Notes: generated by a model not told the origin, from the sequence alone. Counted from the stretch's first letter, positions 18,493 to 28,410 are shown. The stretch: DNA of 64,000 bases from an uncultured Desulfovibrionaceae bacterium (GCA_949299515.1 CASGAP010000012.1:157948-221947), one strand, 5' to 3'. Program-made: numbers and translations.

Positions 18493-19032
18493 TTATTGTA
18501 TTTTTAAATTTCTCAAAACTGCAAAACGAGGATCTTTGCCTTCTTCTTCACAGCCGCACAGACCTTCGTTCAAATTTTTGCCGCAAGTCGGACAAACGCC
18601 TTTACAATCTTTTCTGCACAAAGGCTTTGTCGGCAAAGCAAGCGCAAATTCTTCCCAAAGCAGTGCGCCAACATCCACAATGACAGCATTTTTTTCCTTG
18701 AAAATAACTCTGTTGTCTTCGAGCAAATCTTCCCGTTCATCCTGTGCGGATTCGTCGGGATAATCCTCGAATTCATCAAAAGAACAGTCAATCGTGAATT
18801 CGGTTTCTTCGGCGCATCTGTCGCACGGAACGGCAACTTTGCCGTGGATTTTACCCCGAAAAAGACAGCCTTCCTCTTCGGGCAGGATAAAAACCTGCGC
18901 TTCCAAAGGTTCGACAATTTTGCAGGCAATATGAAATTCTTTCAGCGGCTCAAGCCAAATGCTTTGATTATTATATTGAAATGTTTGACCATTTTGGCTA
19001 ACATCCCGCAATAACATCTGAAAATCTTTCAT
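18493..19032 (-). CDS. yceD: YceD/DUF177 family protein
   Basis: This 179-residue member of the DUF177 (YceD) family is almost always encoded before rpmF and is linked to 23S rRNA/large-subunit metabolism in other organisms. The central acidic region and the C-terminal cysteine motif (CRKDCKGVCPTCGKNL) are visible; extra cysteines follow (GLCGCEEE). It is the first gene of the block and has its own promoter and an AAGGAG site before the ATG. Confidence 0.93.
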   Translation of the reverse strand: MKDFQMLLRDVSQNGQTFQYNNQSIWLEPLKEFHIACKIVEPLEAQVFILPEEEGCLFRGKIHGKVAVPCDRCAEETEFTIDCSFDEFEDYPDESAQDEREDLLEDNRVIFKEKNAVIVDVGALLWEEFALALPTKPLCRKDCKGVCPTCGKNLNEGLCGCEEEGKDPRFAVLRNLKIQ

Positions 19033-19053
19033 ACTTTCTCCTTGCGAACGTGT

Positions 19054-19083
19054 AATTTACAGATAAGTTTATGAATTTGTCAA
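19054..19083 (-). promoter_or_regulatory. predicted sigma-70-type promoter of yceD-rpmF-plsX-fab block
   Basis: On the minus strand TTGACA (19083-19078) and TAAATT (19059-19054) are 18 bp apart. They lie about 20 bp before the yceD start codon, so the 5' UTR is short. Confidence 0.6.
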
Positions 19084-19140
19084 GAAAAATAATGCAGTTA
19101 ACAAAAATTTTTCTGACAAATCCATAACTCTATAAATTTT

Positions 19141-20349
19141 CTAGACTTTAAACGCCTTGCGGGCTTTGTCCGCAGCACGCTTAAACCCTTCGCGGGATTT
19201 TGCAATCACTTTTTCTTCCACAGCATAACAAAGTCTTATATAACCCGCAAGTCCAAATCCCTTGCCGGAAACGCCGAGAATTTTTTCTTCCTGCAGGCAT
19301 TTTATAAAAAGGTCGTCGTCACCGTTCGGAGCTTTCGGAAAAATGTAAAAAGCACCCATGGGCTTTTGATAATCAAGTCCCGCATTATCCAGAATTTCGC
19401 AGAATGTTTCGCGGCGTTTTGCATAAATTTCCAAAGCGTCCTGCGTGGAAGTGCCGAGTGCGGCTTTCATAAGATACTGCCCCACAACCGGCGGATTGAC
19501 ATAGCCAAGTATACGGTTGGACAATATGCAGGCACTCATAAGCAGTTCCCTGTCTTCAATTTTCGGAGAAAGCGCCAGATAGCCTACACGTTCGCCCGCA
19601 ATGCCGTATTTTTTGGAAAAAGAGCTGATTACAACCGCATATTTATAAAGCGGCAGCACGGCAGGAACGACACAGCCGTCATATGCTAGATAACGGTACG
19701 GCTCGTCGGACACAAGATAAACGGGACGCTGATTTTTTTCACTGGCTTTTTCAAGCACGGCAGCCAATTTTTCTATTACTTCCTGCGGATATACAATACC
19801 GGTAGGATTATTGGGAGAGTTAATGATAAGCGCGCGCGTTTTTGGGGTAAGAGCTTTTTCCAAAGCTTCGAAATCAGGCATGAACGTTTCGTCAGAGGCA
19901 ACGGTTTTCAGCACGCCGCCGTGATTTTTCGCATAAAATTTATATTCCCCGAAATAAGGGGCAAATACCAGCACTTCGTCACCCGGCTCAAGCACGGCAT
20001 GAAAAAAGGCATTCATGGCCCCGGCCGCGCCGCAGCTTAACATTACGTCAGACTTGCAAAGTTCAACCTGCTGTTCTTTGGAAAGTTCTTCGGCAAGCGC
20101 TTCAAGCGCCCATGCAAAACCCGCATTCTGCATATACCCAAGACTTGCGGGACGGTTAAGATTTTTTGCCAAATCAGCCATTGCCTGCTGTACAACGGGC
20201 GGCGGCGGCAAATCGGGATTTCCCAAACTGAAATCCAAAACATTTTCTTCACCGTACTGTTGTTTAAGCTTTATTCCCAAATCAAACATCTGACGGATAA
20301 GCGAACCCTGTTCGATACTTTCTTTCATCATTGCGGCAATAACTGACAT
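19141..20349 (-). CDS. pyridoxal-phosphate aminotransferase, class I/II
   Basis: This 402-residue fold-type I aminotransferase has SCGAAGAMN, NSPNNPTG, SDEPYRYL, the PLP lysine in SSFSKKYGIAGERVGY, and a late Arg in GYIRLCYA that should bind the substrate carboxylate. It resembles the aspartate/alanine-type transferases often annotated as AspC/AatA-like, but the substrate cannot be fixed from sequence. It follows cbiK by 9 bp, so the two are likely co-transcribed. Confidence 0.9.
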   Translation of the reverse strand: MSVIAAMMKESIEQGSLIRQMFDLGIKLKQQYGEENVLDFSLGNPDLPPPPVVQQAMADLAKNLNRPASLGYMQNAGFAWALEALAEELSKEQQVELCKSDVMLSCGAAGAMNAFFHAVLEPGDEVLVFAPYFGEYKFYAKNHGGVLKTVASDETFMPDFEALEKALTPKTRALIINSPNNPTGIVYPQEVIEKLAAVLEKASEKNQRPVYLVSDEPYRYLAYDGCVVPAVLPLYKYAVVISSFSKKYGIAGERVGYLALSPKIEDRELLMSACILSNRILGYVNPPVVGQYLMKAALGTSTQDALEIYAKRRETFCEILDNAGLDYQKPMGAFYIFPKAPNGDDDLFIKCLQEEKILGVSGKGFGLAGYIRLCYAVEEKVIAKSREGFKRAADKARKAFKV

Positions 20350-20358
20350 AATCCTCTC

Positions 20359-21198
20359 CTATAAAGCTGAAATTGCCCGCACAATCCGTTCTATCCATAT
20401 ATCCTGAATTTCTTCGGATTCGGCAAGACCTTTCAAATACGGTTCACAATCAAAACCCTGTGCGCGCAGCCGGTTTTTCCAAGACTCCTGACCGTCTCCG
20501 GCCATATCGCACAGCGCGTGCTTGCCCACAACGGTAAGCAGGGGCAGCAGCCATATTCTACGGACGGACGGCTTTTTTTTCAAGTCGCTGACAACGTGTT
20601 CAAGTCTGTACCTGCCTTCCATGCAGGCAGAATACAGATTGCCGTTGTAAGCATGAAGCTTTTCGGCCAAAGCGCAGTAAAGCTGCTGGGCTTCATGATT
20701 TGTTCCGTGCCCCATCCATACGGCGGCGTCGTTTTCCCGAAATTCTTCGGGCAAAAGCTTGGCAAGAGCAGGCACCACCCTGTCCGCGTCCGCCGTTTCC
20801 TGCAGAAGCGGCAGACCGAAGCTGATATTCAATGCTCCCGAACTTTTGGCAAGTTCCGTGTCGGCAAGCACTTCGTGATACTCTATGCCCGCTATCAAAT
20901 GCAGACTTTGCACGACAATATGCGTAAAGCGTTCGTATTCCATTTTTTTTAACGCTTTCAGCACGGAATCGGATTTGGTCTTCGCATGGGCCAAACGCCT
21001 GCGCAGCGTTTCGGAAGTAAACGCCACGCGCACCGGCACCCCAAAATACTGCTCAAGCCTGCCCTGAAATCTGCGTATTGCCTGACTGCTCTGCATATTG
21101 GAAGAACCGTATGCCGCAATTAAAATCCCTATTTTGGGGCTGCGCTGCCCGGCTGACAAATGCAGCGTTATTTCCGACCAATCAAACCTGTTTTCCAT
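20359..21198 (-). CDS. cbiK: sirohydrochlorin cobaltochelatase CbiK, cytoplasmic type
   Basis: CbiK inserts cobalt (or iron) into sirohydrochlorin for cobalamin or siroheme synthesis. The 279 residues show LIAAYGSSN near the N-terminus and the metal-binding histidines in LHLIAGIEYHEV and WMGHGTNHEAQQ. No signal peptide is visible, so it fits the cytoplasmic CbiK rather than the periplasmic form known in Desulfovibrio. I use the ATG at 21198; it overlaps the end of the DUF523 gene by 17 bp. An earlier start would add 30 cysteine-rich, non-conserved residues. With the siroheme decarboxylase at 45 kb it may serve the alternative heme pathway. Confidence 0.9.
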   Translation of the reverse strand: MENRFDWSEITLHLSAGQRSPKIGILIAAYGSSNMQSSQAIRRFQGRLEQYFGVPVRVAFTSETLRRRLAHAKTKSDSVLKALKKMEYERFTHIVVQSLHLIAGIEYHEVLADTELAKSSGALNISFGLPLLQETADADRVVPALAKLLPEEFRENDAAVWMGHGTNHEAQQLYCALAEKLHAYNGNLYSACMEGRYRLEHVVSDLKKKPSVRRIWLLPLLTVVGKHALCDMAGDGQESWKNRLRAQGFDCEPYLKGLAESEEIQDIWIERIVRAISAL

Positions 21199-21649
21199 AT
21201 ATTGCCGAATAATATTCCCTGAATTTTTCCAAAATGCTGTCTTTTTCCGTACACACAATAAAATTTCCGTCCAACAGCATTTGCGCAAAAATGCCGCTGC
21301 CCGGCTTCAGCGTCCTTGTAAACGTTCCGTCATACACCAAACCGACGCCGCAGCTGGGGGATTTGGCCTTAAGCACAGCCAGCCTTGCCCCGTACATTCT
21401 GGCATACAGCAGTGCCGTAAACGCACCGCGGCGGAAATTTTCCGTACAGTCCGCACCGTCACGGGAGACAACCCTGTCCCCGTCAAGTTCGCAGGGAACC
21501 CGCGGAACGGGCAGTCCTCCCAAACATTCCGGACAAACAGGCAGCGCCAGTCCCCGTTCATACAGCCTGCGTATGCTTTCCACGGTATTCGCCTTTCCGT
21601 CATAACGGCAGGAAAACCCTGCCAAACAGGCACTGACAACAATTTTCAT
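21182..21649 (-). CDS. DUF523 family protein
   Basis: This 155-residue protein belongs to the DUF523 family, whose biochemical role is not established. Its conserved cysteines are visible: VSACLAGFSCRYDG at the N-terminus, VCPECLGGLPVPR, and KSPSCG. They could bind a metal or cluster. It starts just after the purM terminator, has no clear ribosome binding site, and overlaps cbiK. Confidence 0.88.
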   Translation of the reverse strand: MKIVVSACLAGFSCRYDGKANTVESIRRLYERGLALPVCPECLGGLPVPRVPCELDGDRVVSRDGADCTENFRRGAFTALLYARMYGARLAVLKAKSPSCGVGLVYDGTFTRTLKPGSGIFAQMLLDGNFIVCTEKDSILEKFREYYSAIYGKQV

Positions 21650-21654
21650 ACTGC

Positions 21655-21676
21655 AAAAAAGGGCGTTTTCACGCCC
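21655..21676 (-). terminator. Rho-independent terminator of purM
   Basis: The stem GGGCG/CGCCC (21661-21665 with 21672-21676) is followed on the minus strand by six T, directly after the purM stop codon. Confidence 0.75.
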
Positions 21677-21682
21677 TGTCTT

Positions 21683-22735
21683 TTAGAAATTTACCTGAAC
21701 ACCTTCGGTGTCTTCATCGCTTCTCAGGGCAATGGAGCCGATCTGCCATGCTTTCATATTGGTTCCGTTCAGCATATCCAGAGCCTTTTGGACATTGTCC
21801 TTATCAACAATTAAAATGTAACCGATACCGCAGTTAAAAATCTGCAGCATTTCCGGCCAGGAAAGACTGCCCTGCTCCTTAAGCCAATTGAACACAGGCA
21901 AAATGTCCCAGGTGCCGAAGTCAATCACGGCTTTCACGGAATTGGTAAGCACACGCGGAATATTATCGTAAAAACCGCCGCCCGTGACATGAACCATGCC
22001 TTTTATTTCCATTTCACGCATTACGGATTTCAGGCACTCCACATAAATAATGGTCGGCTCAAGCAAAACTTCGGCAAACGTTTTGTCCGTTCCGGGGAAA
22101 ATATCGTCTTTCTTCGCACCGCTGGCAGCAAAAATTTTGCGCACCAGGCTGTAACCGTTGGAATGAACGCCGGAAGACTGTATGCCGATAACGGCATCGC
22201 CGCTCTTTATTTTGGAACCGTCCACAAGCGCCTCATTATCGACAATGCCTACGCAAAAACCGGCCAAATCGTAATCTTCGCCGTCATACATACCCGGCAT
22301 TTCCGCAGTTTCGCCGCCGAGCAGCGCACAGGAAGACTGACGGCAGCCTTCGGCAATGCCCGCAATTACAGTGTTGGCTTTTTCCACATCAAGCTTGCTG
22401 CAGGCGTAGTAATCAAGAAAAAACAACGGTTTTGCGCCCTGTACGAGAATATCGTTTACACTCATCGCAACAAGGTCGATGCCGACGGTATCATGTTTGT
22501 TAAATTCGAAAGCAAGCTTCAGCTTTGTGCCTACGCCGTCCGTGGAAGCAACCAAAATCGGGTCTTTCATGGAAGAAATATCCGGCCGGAAAAGACCGCC
22601 GAAACTGCCGATATTGCAAAGAACGCCGGTGGTATGCGTCGTGGCCACAATGGATTTGATTTTGGAAACCAAATCATTGCCTGCCTCAATATTAACCCCT
22701 GCATCAGTATATACCTGTGAACGAGAAGAACTCAT
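21683..22735 (-). CDS. purM: phosphoribosylformylglycinamidine cyclo-ligase (AIR synthetase)
   Basis: PurM closes the imidazole ring of AIR in purine synthesis. I use the ATG at 22735 (MSSSRSQVYTDAGV), which has an AAAGGAG site 7 bp upstream, giving 350 residues. Signatures are YTDAGVNIEAGN, STDGVGTKLK, GGETAEMPGMY and HVTGGGFYDNIPR. It is followed by a terminator and stands alone. Confidence 0.96.
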   Translation of the reverse strand: MSSSRSQVYTDAGVNIEAGNDLVSKIKSIVATTHTTGVLCNIGSFGGLFRPDISSMKDPILVASTDGVGTKLKLAFEFNKHDTVGIDLVAMSVNDILVQGAKPLFFLDYYACSKLDVEKANTVIAGIAEGCRQSSCALLGGETAEMPGMYDGEDYDLAGFCVGIVDNEALVDGSKIKSGDAVIGIQSSGVHSNGYSLVRKIFAASGAKKDDIFPGTDKTFAEVLLEPTIIYVECLKSVMREMEIKGMVHVTGGGFYDNIPRVLTNSVKAVIDFGTWDILPVFNWLKEQGSLSWPEMLQIFNCGIGYILIVDKDNVQKALDMLNGTNMKAWQIGSIALRSDEDTEGVQVNF

Positions 22736-22808
22736 CTGACACTCCTTTATTGTTATCTGCATATAACTAGCTTAAAAATTGCCTTTTGCCAAGTTCAATA
22801 ATAACGGG

Positions 22809-23807
22809 TTAAAGCACCGCCGCGTTCATTATCAGGAAAAACATATATGCCCCGAAAAACAAATCTCCCGCAAACACCGCAAGAATACAGCTCTTTTTCT
22901 GCATGGGCACAGCCGCAAGGCAAAAGTTTTTTTTCAGCTTCAGGGAAAAAAGCATATATAAAAACGGCACCAGCACACAAGCAAGCTGAACATAAAAATA
23001 AGCAGAAGCGGAAAAACCGCGCAGCAGCTGCTCAAGCGCAGGCTGAAACGGCAGCATATACCCGACAAGAAGCACAAGTCCCGCCGCAAAAGCAAAAAGC
23101 GAAAACACAAAAATCGCACGGCCGTATTTATTGAGCATAAACGCATAAAAATCCCTGCCGTAATCCATGGCATTTCTGCAGGCAAAACTTAACACGGCCA
23201 CAAAATACAGGGCATACAAAAAAATAAACAGAAAAAGAAACAGCGCCGCCGCATAAGCAAAAAACTGCACGGAAGAAAGCAGTGCATAGGCGTTGTCGGC
23301 AAAACTGCCGGCAGGAACGGCAAAAATTCTGCCGAGAAACTGCAGGCAATACTGTGAAAATGTATCGGCATTTTCCCCCGCCGCTACAGAAATCGCGGCA
23401 AGGTTTATCCACTGTGCGGCAAAAACCGCAACGGCAATGCCGCCCGCAGCGCTTATAACATACCAAAACAAAGATTTGGAAAATTTAACCGCGGCAAAAC
23501 ACAATACGGCTGCAGCGCACAGCCCGCCGGACAAAAGCAGCAAGGGCCTCAGCCCTATGCCCCACATACTGCCCGCGGCAAGAGCTAAGTCCGCACGGAA
23601 CAATATGCCCTGCAGAAAATAATCGGTACAAAAAGCAATGCCGGCAAGCATAAGCAGGCAGGCGGAAAAAAGCTGAATCTGTTTTGCGGCTTTTGCAAAC
23701 AAAGACCGCTTATACACTCCCTCGCATACCTTATAGCTGAACCCGACAATAGGCATAAGACAAAATGCGGCAACAAAGAAAAAAGAAACAAAACTGGCAA
23801 ATTCCAT
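22809..23807 (-). CDS. polytopic inner-membrane protein, function unknown
   Basis: This 332-residue protein (from the ATG at 23807, preceded by AGGA) is almost entirely hydrophobic, with about eight transmembrane segments and many Ala, Phe, Leu and Tyr residues. Short charged loops (RNAMDYGRDF, KLKKNF) separate the helices. I see no transporter or enzyme signature. It could start at 23861 instead (MLIILGL), adding 18 residues. It is divergent from the AsmA-like gene. The organisation is reminiscent of cytochrome-like or NrfD-like bundles, but haem-ligand motifs are not evident. Confidence 0.75.
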   Translation of the reverse strand: MEFASFVSFFFVAAFCLMPIVGFSYKVCEGVYKRSLFAKAAKQIQLFSACLLMLAGIAFCTDYFLQGILFRADLALAAGSMWGIGLRPLLLLSGGLCAAAVLCFAAVKFSKSLFWYVISAAGGIAVAVFAAQWINLAAISVAAGENADTFSQYCLQFLGRIFAVPAGSFADNAYALLSSVQFFAYAAALFLFLFIFLYALYFVAVLSFACRNAMDYGRDFYAFMLNKYGRAIFVFSLFAFAAGLVLLVGYMLPFQPALEQLLRGFSASAYFYVQLACVLVPFLYMLFSLKLKKNFCLAAVPMQKKSCILAVFAGDLFFGAYMFFLIMNAAVL

Positions 23808-23895
23808 GATACTGTCCTGAATTTTTTTTGTAAATATATATAAACCGAGTATAATGAGCAAGCAAAAATAAAAGAATTTTAACTTAAATCAATTC

Positions 23896-23924
23896 TTGAA
23901 AGTTTAGCATAAAGTGCGTATGCT
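23896..23924 (+). promoter_or_regulatory. predicted sigma-70-type promoter of the AsmA-like gene
   Basis: TTGAAA (23896-23901) and TATGCT (23919-23924) are 17 bp apart, about 30 bp before the GTG start codon. Confidence 0.55.
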
Positions 23925-23953
23925 ACGGGCATATCCTAAAAATTGGAAAACAC

Positions 23954-26900
23954 GTGCGAAAAGTTTCTCTGGGTTTTTTATTTCTCATACTTTGGATGCT
24001 GGCTGTATCGACAGGGCTGTATCTCTATATTTTTCATCTTCAGCCGACCAAACTGGGCAATACCGTTTCTTCCTACCTGAAAGAAAAGACACAGCTTGAA
24101 TTCAATATCGAAAGCATCGGACTTTCCTTCACTCCGTCGCCTGCCATTGTTGTAAACAATGCACAATTTTACGATACATCTTTAAATACTTCCATTTCCG
24201 TAAAAAAATTGGAAGGGGTGCTCAGCTGGCGTTCCCTGTTCATGCTGAAACCAGTTTTAAAACGCCTGAACGTGGATACACCCGTCGTGCATCTGGTTTT
24301 GCCCGAAAAAAAAGCCAACCTCAATCAAAAGCAGCAGACCAATATAGAAGACATTTCCAAAGAACTTGCGGAAATTATGTACAGCCGCCTGCAGGAATTT
24401 TCCATACCGCATTATTTCACCAGCCTGCAGATCAGCGTATCCGATGCCAGAGGCGAAATAGCAGTCCCGCAGTCCGGCATTCTCTGCTATTTTGAAAACT
24501 TCAGCGTCAACGCCAAAGCCCCCGACATTATCGACGGCTATGCAGACCTGCAGATAGGACGGCTGGACATTGTATACGAAAATTCCCCGCTGCTGCAGCT
24601 GACAGACTCAAAAATTCAGGCAGCAAACATTTCCTATAATCCGCGAACCTATTCCGGAAGCCTGCTCATGGAAACCAACATACAGGCTGCCTCCCTGCAG
24701 CGATTTTATGATAAGCCCATTAATCCTGCCTATACCTTTTTCCCCATGCCCAAGCCAAGCTTTATCAAACTGAACACGGATTTCAGCATAGCGATACGCA
24801 GCAGAGAAACAAAACTTTCCGGCACGCTCGAAAATAAAACTCTTCTGCCCATGAACGGGTATGCGGTTCCGATTGAACTTCACGTCCCCTTTGCCCTTAC
24901 AAGCACATTTGAGAAAAAAAACGACAGTTCGCTGCATTTTCCGGAAAACGGCAAAACTGCCGATCCCTATAAAGACGCCTTTTTAAAAGAAAACCAATTA
25001 AGCGCCTATGCCCTTTCCCTGCCCGGATTTTATATTAATGAAATAACAATAACCAATGCCAAAATAAAAGCAGATGCGGACAGTTTGGATTTTACCGGCG
25101 CGGTAACCGGACTTTATCCGCCGAACCCTCTTATTTTCGGAACGGCAAAAGTACACAAATTCAGTCTGCCGCGCTGGATAGGCCCCACCAGAAACATGAG
25201 TGCGGGGCTGTACAACGCCCTAGACCGCATACAGGCGGAAATCGAAGTATTCTGCACCCTTAAAGGCGTATATTCCCCAAAACTCAAAGCAAAAGTCCTG
25301 AACTATGCCGTGGAAGGCAAAAGCGTCACGGCAAACTTTCTCAATCCTGACATCTGTTTTGATTTAAACCTTATTCCCGCCGGCAATGCTCCCATTGATT
25401 TAAATCCGCTTTTTCCGGAAATTAATGGAAAAAGCACGCAAAAAGTCCAGCTGCCCCCGCCTGCCGTGGTCGTTTCCGATAAGCAAAACGGCAAACAGGA
25501 ACAAAACAGCATTTCCGTTGCCTATCACATCAATATCAGCGTTCCCGAATCCGCCCATATTTGGAAAATCGACTGCTCAGACGTCAGCGTGCTTGTAGCT
25601 CCGGACAAAAACAATACCCCAAGTATTGCCGTGGACGTAAACAATCTTTATACAGGCAAAGCAAAAGCGCTTGCCCTTCTCAATTCAAGCAAAAAACACA
25701 AAATTACCGCACAAATCCACTCCGTGCTGCTGGAAGCTCCTTTGCGCAGCATTATGGGCTATACCGCCGCCACGGGCCATGCCGACGCCGACATTACCCT
25801 GTTCCTTGACGGCTCAAACATGGAAGAAATTCTTAATTCTCTGGAAATAAACGCAAATGCGGCAATTACCGACGGCGCCCTTCATTCTAAGCAGCAACTG
25901 CTTACCAAATTCACCAGACTGTATGCCGCCGCAAACGTAAAAACCGTGCCTTTCAAAGCCCAAAAGGCCATGCCCAAAACATTCTCTCTCTTTGGCAGCT
26001 GGAACTTTGAAGGCGATTTCCCGGCTTATTCCGCAAAACTTTCTTCCAAAAAATCAAGCATACAGTTCAGTACGGAAAACGGCCAGCCCACTGCACGCTC
26101 CCCCCAACCCACAACCATTTTGCTTACGGAAAAAAACACTAAAGCCACAATACTGAACGGAACGGGAGATCTTGGTTTTCAGCTTGCCGGCAATGCCGTT
26201 TCTTTAAAAAACTACAAAGGTATGCTCAGGCACTCCAAACTGATAGCCGATGTGCAGTTTGAAGAAAATAATAAAAGCACTTTCAGCGGAAACCTTTATT
26301 TTCAGCATTTTGATTTAAGCGATTACCTCAAAAGCGACACAAAAAAAACTCCCGAAGACAAAGACCTGCCTCTGGATTTTATCTGCGACAACGATATAGA
26401 TTTTAAAATCAAAGCGGACAAACTGACTTTTTACGATATCACGACACGCAATTTTACGGGCAACATAAAAATCAAAGACAGCAAAATAAGCATAAACAAC
26501 CTGAAAACAAATTCAAAAAACGGAATTATTCAAGCACTGCTTGAAGGTTCCGTCACTAAAAACAAACAAAAATATACCATGCAGACACTTTTTAAAATGA
26601 AAGCCGATAATATAGATATGCTGAACATAACCAAAATGCGCAAACAAAAAACACTTATGGCCGGTACGGGCAATATTGCCATTCAGGGCAATGCCCTGCT
26701 CAGCAAAAGTTCGGACATTTTCAAAACCATGAATGCCGACTGGAGCATGAGCTTTGTCAACGGATATTTTCAAAGCGCAAAAGAAAACTCCGCCAGCCGG
26801 CAGTCCGCAGGCAAAAACCATTTTAACAATTTAAGCGCCAGCGGTACGGTGAAAAACGGCATTGCCGAAACCCACAACATCATCCTGCACGGCAACGGAC

Positions 26901-27142
26901 TTGACATTCTTGCAGGCGGTACCGTCAATCTGGTTACAGAAAAAATAAACGCATACGCAAAAGCCAATTATCTCGGTTTTTCCGATATACCCATTACCAT
27001 TACGGGAACAATCGACAAACCGGAATACGAAGTAAAAGTGCTGAATGCCGTTTCCAAAACCATAGGCAATATCGGCACAGGCATTTTTGACGTATTTTCC
27101 AGCGTCATAATCCAACCGTTTAAATTCTTCATGCAGCAATAA
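23954..27142 (+). CDS. AsmA-like/TamB-superfamily envelope protein
   Basis: AsmA-like proteins are anchored in the inner membrane and span the periplasm as long beta structures; several are implicated in lipid movement to the outer membrane. The 1062 residues begin (GTG start) with one membrane helix (about 4-28) followed by the AsmA N-terminal region, where KKLEGVLSWRSLF resembles the conserved core. The C-terminal AsmA_2-like part has DILAGGTVNLVTEKINAYAKA and ITGTIDKPEYEVK. In between is a long repetitive beta-rich stretch. No operon partner is evident, although a Mla-type system is encoded at 37-41 kb. Confidence 0.85.
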   Translation: MRKVSLGFLFLILWMLAVSTGLYLYIFHLQPTKLGNTVSSYLKEKTQLEFNIESIGLSFTPSPAIVVNNAQFYDTSLNTSISVKKLEGVLSWRSLFMLKPVLKRLNVDTPVVHLVLPEKKANLNQKQQTNIEDISKELAEIMYSRLQEFSIPHYFTSLQISVSDARGEIAVPQSGILCYFENFSVNAKAPDIIDGYADLQIGRLDIVYENSPLLQLTDSKIQAANISYNPRTYSGSLLMETNIQAASLQRFYDKPINPAYTFFPMPKPSFIKLNTDFSIAIRSRETKLSGTLENKTLLPMNGYAVPIELHVPFALTSTFEKKNDSSLHFPENGKTADPYKDAFLKENQLSAYALSLPGFYINEITITNAKIKADADSLDFTGAVTGLYPPNPLIFGTAKVHKFSLPRWIGPTRNMSAGLYNALDRIQAEIEVFCTLKGVYSPKLKAKVLNYAVEGKSVTANFLNPDICFDLNLIPAGNAPIDLNPLFPEINGKSTQKVQLPPPAVVVSDKQNGKQEQNSISVAYHINISVPESAHIWKIDCSDVSVLVAPDKNNTPSIAVDVNNLYTGKAKALALLNSSKKHKITAQIHSVLLEAPLRSIMGYTAATGHADADITLFLDGSNMEEILNSLEINANAAITDGALHSKQQLLTKFTRLYAAANVKTVPFKAQKAMPKTFSLFGSWNFEGDFPAYSAKLSSKKSSIQFSTENGQPTARSPQPTTILLTEKNTKATILNGTGDLGFQLAGNAVSLKNYKGMLRHSKLIADVQFEENNKSTFSGNLYFQHFDLSDYLKSDTKKTPEDKDLPLDFICDNDIDFKIKADKLTFYDITTRNFTGNIKIKDSKISINNLKTNSKNGIIQALLEGSVTKNKQKYTMQTLFKMKADNIDMLNITKMRKQKTLMAGTGNIAIQGNALLSKSSDIFKTMNADWSMSFVNGYFQSAKENSASRQSAGKNHFNNLSASGTVKNGIAETHNIILHGNGLDILAGGTVNLVTEKINAYAKANYLGFSDIPITITGTIDKPEYEVKVLNAVSKTIGNIGTGIFDVFSSVIIQPFKFFMQQ

Positions 27143-27213
27143 CAGAAAATTAACTTGCATATTTTTTATAAGTGGTTAAATTTAAGAGAACTAACCTACA
27201 ATAAGGGGACATT

Positions 27214-28116
27214 ATGAAATTAAAAAAAGCATTAGGAATGTTTGCCATAGTTTTATCGCTTTCCGCGTTCGGAACATTTTCCATGCCTGACGACGCAGAC
27301 GCAAGACGTTTCGGTTCCAGCCGCTCCATCGGCAGAACCACAACGGTTAAACCCTCCGCACCTGCAGGCGTAACCAGCTCACAGCAGCAGAATTTCCAGC
27401 AGCAAAGAGGAATAAACAATAATGCCGGTGCAGCAACAATGAACCGCGGCGGTATGTTCGGCGGCCTTTTGGGCGGTCTGCTTGCAGGAAGCCTTTTAGG
27501 TTCCCTGCTCATGGGCGGCGGCTTTGCGGGCGGCGGACTTTTGGACATTGTTATCATCGGCCTGCTTGTTTACTTCGGCCTTAAATTTTTCCGCAGCCGC
27601 AGACAGCAAAACGAAAACCAAAATTATACAAACGAATACAGATCAACCTATCAAAATCCCTCTTCTGCCGATACGGGCTATACGGCAGGCAGCGCATGGG
27701 ACAATCTGCGGTCAGAACGCGTACAGCCGCAGACAGCCTCTGCCGATGTTCCTGCCGGTTTTGATACGGAAGAATTTCTTGCAGGAGCCAAAAAACTTTA
27801 CGTGCGTATGCAAGAATCCTGGGATATGCGCGATATCGACGACATCAAGCAATTTACTTCCCCTATCATGCACAAAGACATCGAAGAACAGTTCAAGGAA
27901 GATCCCAATCCTTCCAAAACCCAGCTTCTGCTCATCAACGCCAGCGTGCTGGAAGTAAAAGAAGAAGGCGATTTTGAACAGGTTGTCGTGCTGTTCGATG
28001 TTCTTATGAAAGAACAGGAAAATCCCGACAACGAACAAGTCAAGGAAATCTGGAACTTCTCCCGCGACAAAACCCATAACGGCTCATGGATGCTTGACGG
28101 CATACAGCAAGTATAG
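27214..28116 (+). CDS. Tim44-like domain protein, secreted or membrane-anchored
   Basis: This 300-residue protein has a signal peptide (cleavage probably at ADA-RRF near residue 30), a Gln/Ser-rich segment, a very glycine-rich hydrophobic stretch (about 75-125, GGLLGGLLAGSLLGSLLMGGG and then a transmembrane helix DIVIIGLLVYFGLKFF), and a C-terminal Tim44-like domain (about 185-300: FLAGAKKLYVRMQESWDMRD, WNFSRD). Bacterial Tim44-like proteins are widespread but their role is unclear. An AAGGGG ribosome binding site precedes the ATG. Repeat copy 2 and a terminator follow. Confidence 0.85.
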   Translation: MKLKKALGMFAIVLSLSAFGTFSMPDDADARRFGSSRSIGRTTTVKPSAPAGVTSSQQQNFQQQRGINNNAGAATMNRGGMFGGLLGGLLAGSLLGSLLMGGGFAGGGLLDIVIIGLLVYFGLKFFRSRRQQNENQNYTNEYRSTYQNPSSADTGYTAGSAWDNLRSERVQPQTASADVPAGFDTEEFLAGAKKLYVRMQESWDMRDIDDIKQFTSPIMHKDIEEQFKEDPNPSKTQLLLINASVLEVKEEGDFEQVVVLFDVLMKEQENPDNEQVKEIWNFSRDKTHNGSWMLDGIQQV

Positions 28117-28126
28117 GGTGTGTTTA

Positions 28127-28307
28127 TAAATTTTTTCCGGGGGAAATAATTGCGTTGCCGTCCATTTGCGTAAGGTTCGCAAGCTCACTAGCGCAAACTA
28201 CTTGTCGCCTTTGGGTGGCTCCCCCGGTTCCCTCATGACACGGCATTTGCGGAACATTGCCGGATTTTTCGGCTTCACCCCGCAAATACCGCGGATTAAG
28301 ATGACAA
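28127..28307 (+). repeat. dispersed structured repeat, copy 2 (full length)
   Basis: It aligns with copy 1 along about 175 bp, with most identity in the first 100 bp. The stem TTTGCGT/GCGCAAA (28164-28197) keeps pairing through a G-T wobble. The distal half has GCCG/CGGC (28259-28274) inside GCGG/CCGC. It sits between the stop codon of the Tim44-like gene and its terminator, as copy 1 does after pgl. Confidence 0.75.
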
Positions 28308-28314
28308 CATATTC

Positions 28315-28340
28315 AGGCAGTTTCAAAAACTGCCTTTTTT
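28315..28340 (+). terminator. Rho-independent terminator of the Tim44-like gene
   Basis: The stem AGGCAGTTT/AAACTGCCT (28315-28323 with 28327-28335) is followed by T. It lies immediately after repeat copy 2. Confidence 0.85.
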
Positions 28341-28410
28341 TATATCTTTGGTGTTGCCTTTAGCCTGCTTTCAAGGTAAAAAAGAACAGATTTATTGATA
28401 AGGAACACCA